From Solirhodobacter olei (GTDB taxonomy: Bacteria > Pseudomonadota > Alphaproteobacteria > Rhodobacterales > Rhodobacteraceae), in NCBI RefSeq assembly GCF_004010155.1, contig NZ_RRYH01000029.1:1-64000 (forward strand): 64,000 bases of DNA. The letters run 5' to 3'. Below, piece after piece: positions 61,621 to 64,000 of the stretch. Numbering within the stretch: position 1 is the stretch's first letter; the number at the start of each line of letters is the position of its first letter. The notes under the pieces were generated by a model. It searched no databases and was not told the origin of the DNA. It saw only the letters and a list, made by a program, of their open reading frames with translations. Both the position numbers and the translations under genes were made by a program.

Positions 61621-62189
61621 GGTCATCTCCTGGATTGCATGTTCCACCGGTCCGGACCACGCCAGACCATGCGAATTTTTTAACTCGCGCGTCACCGGCG
61701 AGACATTTCTTAACCATCACCTCCGTAACGACGACCGAGGCGCCGGACCTGTGCATAAGGGCATTGTTCGACCTGAGCCGGTCGAGGTCGGACAAGTCCG
61801 GCTAACATGTGGTGAGGATGGGTCGATTCTCGACCGAATTGGGTCAATTGCGATGCTCTCGCCATCCTCTTATGGCGATCAGGTCACCTCAGAAGGGGAT
61901 CAAGCCATTGAGGCGTCGACTATGTGATTGACAAAATCGTTGGCGCGGAATCGTCGATCACTCGCGCGATCCCAGTCGGGCCGCAGCGAACCAAGTTGGT
62001 TTCAGGCGGAGCCAGACGGTGAGAGGTAGGGTCGACTTCCTTCCCCAGCATGGCAATGGCGCTGCGGGGTTGGTTGCTCCATACATAAAGGATGTTGCTA
62101 TCCAGCATCAGCCCTTAAGGAAGGACTGAATAGCTTGCGGTTCTGGCCTAACTTGGTAGGTTTCGGCGGGCAAACGAGGAGGCGTTGCG
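61621..62189. other. Curli upstream region and transposon border
   Basis: This stretch should hold the promoter and control sites of the curlin genes at its left end. Its right end borders an IS5-type transposase fragment. A short minus-strand frame at 61920-62108 begins MLDSNILY, like a PIN-domain toxin, but does not continue convincingly. No regulatory motif could be fixed. Confidence 0.4.
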
Positions 62190-62376
62190 ATGACGAAGCA
62201 GGCTGCCTTCCCTAGCCTAAGGTCCGCGGCGAAGAATGGTTTGCAGTGGGAGATGTTCTGGACCGAGATGGATGTGCTGGTTCCCTGACGCAGGTTGATG
62301 GCGCTGTTCGAGCCGCATCATCCTAAAACGGGCCGCATGGGTGGTCGCCCGCTGCTTAGCTCCCAACGTCTTCCCG
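62190..62376 (+). pseudogene. IS5-type transposase N-terminal fragment
   Basis: From ATG 62190 the frame reads like the N-terminus of an IS5-family transposase (FPSLRSAAKNGLQWEMFW), meets a TGA at 62286, and continues in the same frame with RRLMALFEPHHPKTGRMGGRP. The rest of the transposase is absent. It belongs to a different IS5 subgroup from the element at 51337. Confidence 0.65.
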
Positions 62377-62582
62377 CGAGTTCGTCGCTGTTTTATGCGC
62401 CATTTTTGAAGCAAGTCTGTCTTTGTCCGTGCCGGGGTGATGTTCCTTTTCGAGTTCGTGGTCTCATGCTGGTGTTCGGGCCGGATGCCTCAAGGTTTGC
62501 AGCGCAGTCTCCGATTGGATCTGCAACCGATTGAACGAGGTCACCGCAACCGTTGTCCCGGCGGGATATTACAGGTCTGGTC

Positions 62583-62931
62583 TCAGCCCTGCAATTTCTG
62601 GCCCTTTTTTTGGCGGTGTCGCCTGGCCCGCATCTGGTTACCCCATTCGAAGACCGTTCCGCCGTCCCAGATGCATCGCAAGATTACGCCAAGTTTGCGG
62701 GCGACGGCGACCCTTGCCATCTTCATGGCAACGCGCCTGGCGAGGCGCAGGCCCCAGGCGGCCATGGCACCAATATGATCGCCGTCGCCCAGCAGGCTGT
62801 GCCCAGCTCTTCGCGCTCGACTGCCTGTTCCTCGTACGAAGGTAGCTGCGGGCATAAGCTCGGGGCAGCCGGATCCCGGACCGTCGTCGGCGCCGAGAGC
62901 CCAGGGGCCAGAAAATGTCAGCCCAGTCCAT
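62583..62931 (-). pseudogene. IS110-family transposase C-terminal fragment
   Basis: The minus strand encodes the C-terminal end of an IS110/IS1111-type transposase: [20 protein letters not shown], then [20 protein letters not shown]. More N-terminal parts appear in another frame up to 62931, so the fragment is both truncated and frameshifted. With the IS5-type piece to its left it forms a small graveyard of mobile elements between curli and exopolysaccharide genes. Confidence 0.65.
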
Positions 62932-63135
62932 GTCTACACCACTCGTGATCGCTCACACCCTCAATCCTGGCGCCGCCAGCGAGGTTGATTAGGCCCTCAT
63001 TGAGTTCACATTTTCATGCGCTCGTCGCGTTTTGCACAATCTTGCCTTACTTTGGTCGTAGGTAGTGTAAGGGGAATTAAGATGGCTTCGCTTTCTGTCG
63101 CGCGAAGGGCAACGTAAAGACGTGGACAGGACTGA

Positions 63136-63393
63136 ATGGCTCTAGGATTTATGTTAATTGGCGTTGTTGGTGGCGCTATTTCGGCGGGTCTAGCTTTGTT
63201 GCGCGGCGACGGGTGGTTTGCTGCTACTTTCGCATATAGCGTCGGTGGGGTTGCCTCAGCTTTGCTGCTTTTTTTCGCTCAAGCGCTTCGTCGGAAAAGA
63301 AAGCGGGCCCGAACGACAGTGCGGCAGGAGCAAAGAGAGGCTATGGTTGCCTCGCAGAAAGGGGTGCCTTCAAAGGAGCTTGAGTCCGTCTGA
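63136..63393 (+). CDS. Small membrane protein of unknown function
   Basis: The 85-residue product has two predicted membrane helices (about 3-22 and 27-49) joined by a short polar turn with RGDGW, followed by a strongly basic cytoplasmic tail starting RRKRKRARTT. AGGA lies just before the ATG. No family is recognised. Its neighbours are a transposon graveyard to the left and a BY-kinase to the right on the other strand. Confidence 0.55.
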   Translation: MALGFMLIGVVGGAISAGLALLRGDGWFAATFAYSVGGVASALLLFFAQALRRKRKRARTTVRQEQREAMVASQKGVPSKELESV

Positions 63394-63663
63394 CGGAGGG
63401 TGCTCACGGCCTAGATTTCCCATCCAGAGTGGGTGGCCCTATCGTTCAGTAGCGTGTGTGTGCTACAAGCCGAACTTCGACAATTAAGTTGTTGTCGTGG
63501 CCGTGTGGGTGTTCGAGATCATGTGATTCCAATGAGTTACGGGTCTCAGTGGCTGCTTCCGGTGAACCGAACTTCGAGACTTCGGGGCTGACTTTACGGA
63601 TTCCGGGATGACCACCCCATGACAGACCAATCGCCTAGCTTGTGCCGAACCATTCTGGAATTT

Positions 63664-64000
63664 TCAGTAATAGTAGCTGGAGTCGTACTTGTCGTCGGCG
63701 CCTAGATAGCGACACTTGTTCAACACAGTGCCCGCCACATTGGTGACCTCAGAGAGTTCGCGCTCGCAAACGTCAATCTGGTTTAGTGTGGTCGTGCCAG
63801 CAGCTGCGATGAGCAGGGCGCTGTCGGCCAGCGGCAAAAACCCGAGCGTGTCATCATTGCCCAGCATGGGTGGTGTATCGAATATGATTAGGTTCGGCTT
63901 CCACTCCGATTCAAGCCTTGATATCAAGTCGCCTGTAGCGCGGCTTCGAATGAGTTCGGCCGATGCCGGCACGGGCGCGTGGCTGGTGCAAAGCGCAAGA
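63664..64000 (-). CDS. BY-kinase/polysaccharide co-polymerase C-terminal part (Wzc/ExoP-like), cut by window edge
   Basis: The last 112 codons of a gene running in from beyond the right edge. It shows LIIFDTPPMLGNDD (Walker B of bacterial tyrosine kinases), ADSALLIAAAGTTTLNQID, and GTVLNKCRYLG, and ends in a tyrosine cluster (YDSSYYY) that is the autophosphorylation site. Such proteins control chain length and export of exopolysaccharide at the inner membrane. A GTG at 63972 could be read as a start, but the frame runs through it to the window end. It points to an exopolysaccharide locus to the right. Confidence 0.88.
   Translation of the reverse strand, partial: LALCTSHAPVPASAELIRSRATGDLISRLESEWKPNLIIFDTPPMLGNDDTLGFLPLADSALLIAAAGTTTLNQIDVCERELSEVTNVAGTVLNKCRYLGADDKYDSSYYY

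Noticed and set aside
61920-62108. Short minus-strand frame starting MLDSNILY, like a VapC PIN-domain toxin.
   Set aside because: Only the first few residues match; the conserved acidic residues further on are missing and there is no antitoxin gene.

Overview
The window looks like a high-GC alphaproteobacterial replicon of the Rhodobacteraceae/Paracoccaceae type. This is inferred from strong third-position GC bias, GGAGG-type ribosome sites, a CsgH-type curli gene, a LuxI-family synthase, a LigM-like demethylase and hexuronate genes next to an RbsABC-like ABC system. No rRNA, tRNA or CRISPR array was seen. The right edge cuts through a gene and the left edge shows no gene.

Layout. (1) 107-9732, minus strand: a surface-glycan block. 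A two-domain glycosyltransferase, GmhA, an HddC-GmhB fusion, HddA, a GDP-sugar 4,6-dehydratase, a fucose-synthase-like reductase and a methyltransferase together predict a GDP-heptose route ending in a modified heptose; a family 17 glycosyltransferase follows. (2) 10456-25265: sugar-acid catabolism. It holds an SMP-30 lactonase, an SDR, a LacI regulator, a sugar ABC transporter, an arabonate/xylonate-type dehydratase, a GntR regulator, and UxuA, UxaC and UxuB for glucuronate. Operators can be seen in front of the ABC genes and uxuA. A fumarylacetoacetase-like dehydratase at 52446-53588 could continue the aldonate branch. (3) 25420-27893: a LigM-like demethylase and a GntR regulator sharing a TGTATACA operator. 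(4) 28245-34351: an arylamine N-acetyltransferase and an RND pump with two adaptors. (5) 34495-38064: a 5'-truncated Fic gene, a TetR regulator, and mtnA plus a class II aldolase (predicted DHAP shunt of methylthioadenosine salvage). (6) 38084-40601: a membrane histidine kinase and, divergently, a LuxI-family synthase. (7) 41359-49293: an unusual carrier-protein cluster at lower GC: an adenylation-carrier-membrane acyltransferase fusion, two FemAB-like (DUF482) transferases, a thioesterase and a second adenylation-carrier protein. (8) 49800-53588: a GT4 glycosyltransferase, a decayed IS5-family element and the fumarylacetoacetase-like gene. (9) 54301-61620: a PAS/GAF sensor without a kinase, a Crp/Fnr regulator, an outer-membrane barrel protein, a LuxR regulator, CsgH and two curlin-repeat proteins. 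(10) 61621-64000: transposase fragments, a small membrane protein and the C-terminal end of a BY-kinase for exopolysaccharide export.

The common theme is the cell surface (heptose glycan, exopolysaccharide, curli, possible acylation) and signalling (LuxI, histidine kinase, LuxR), with a catabolic block between. The best candidate for an undescribed system is the carrier-protein/FemAB cluster at 41359-49293. Its gene set suggests that an activated acyl or aminoacyl group is loaded on carrier proteins and moved to a surface or envelope acceptor; substrate and acceptor cannot be read from the sequence.
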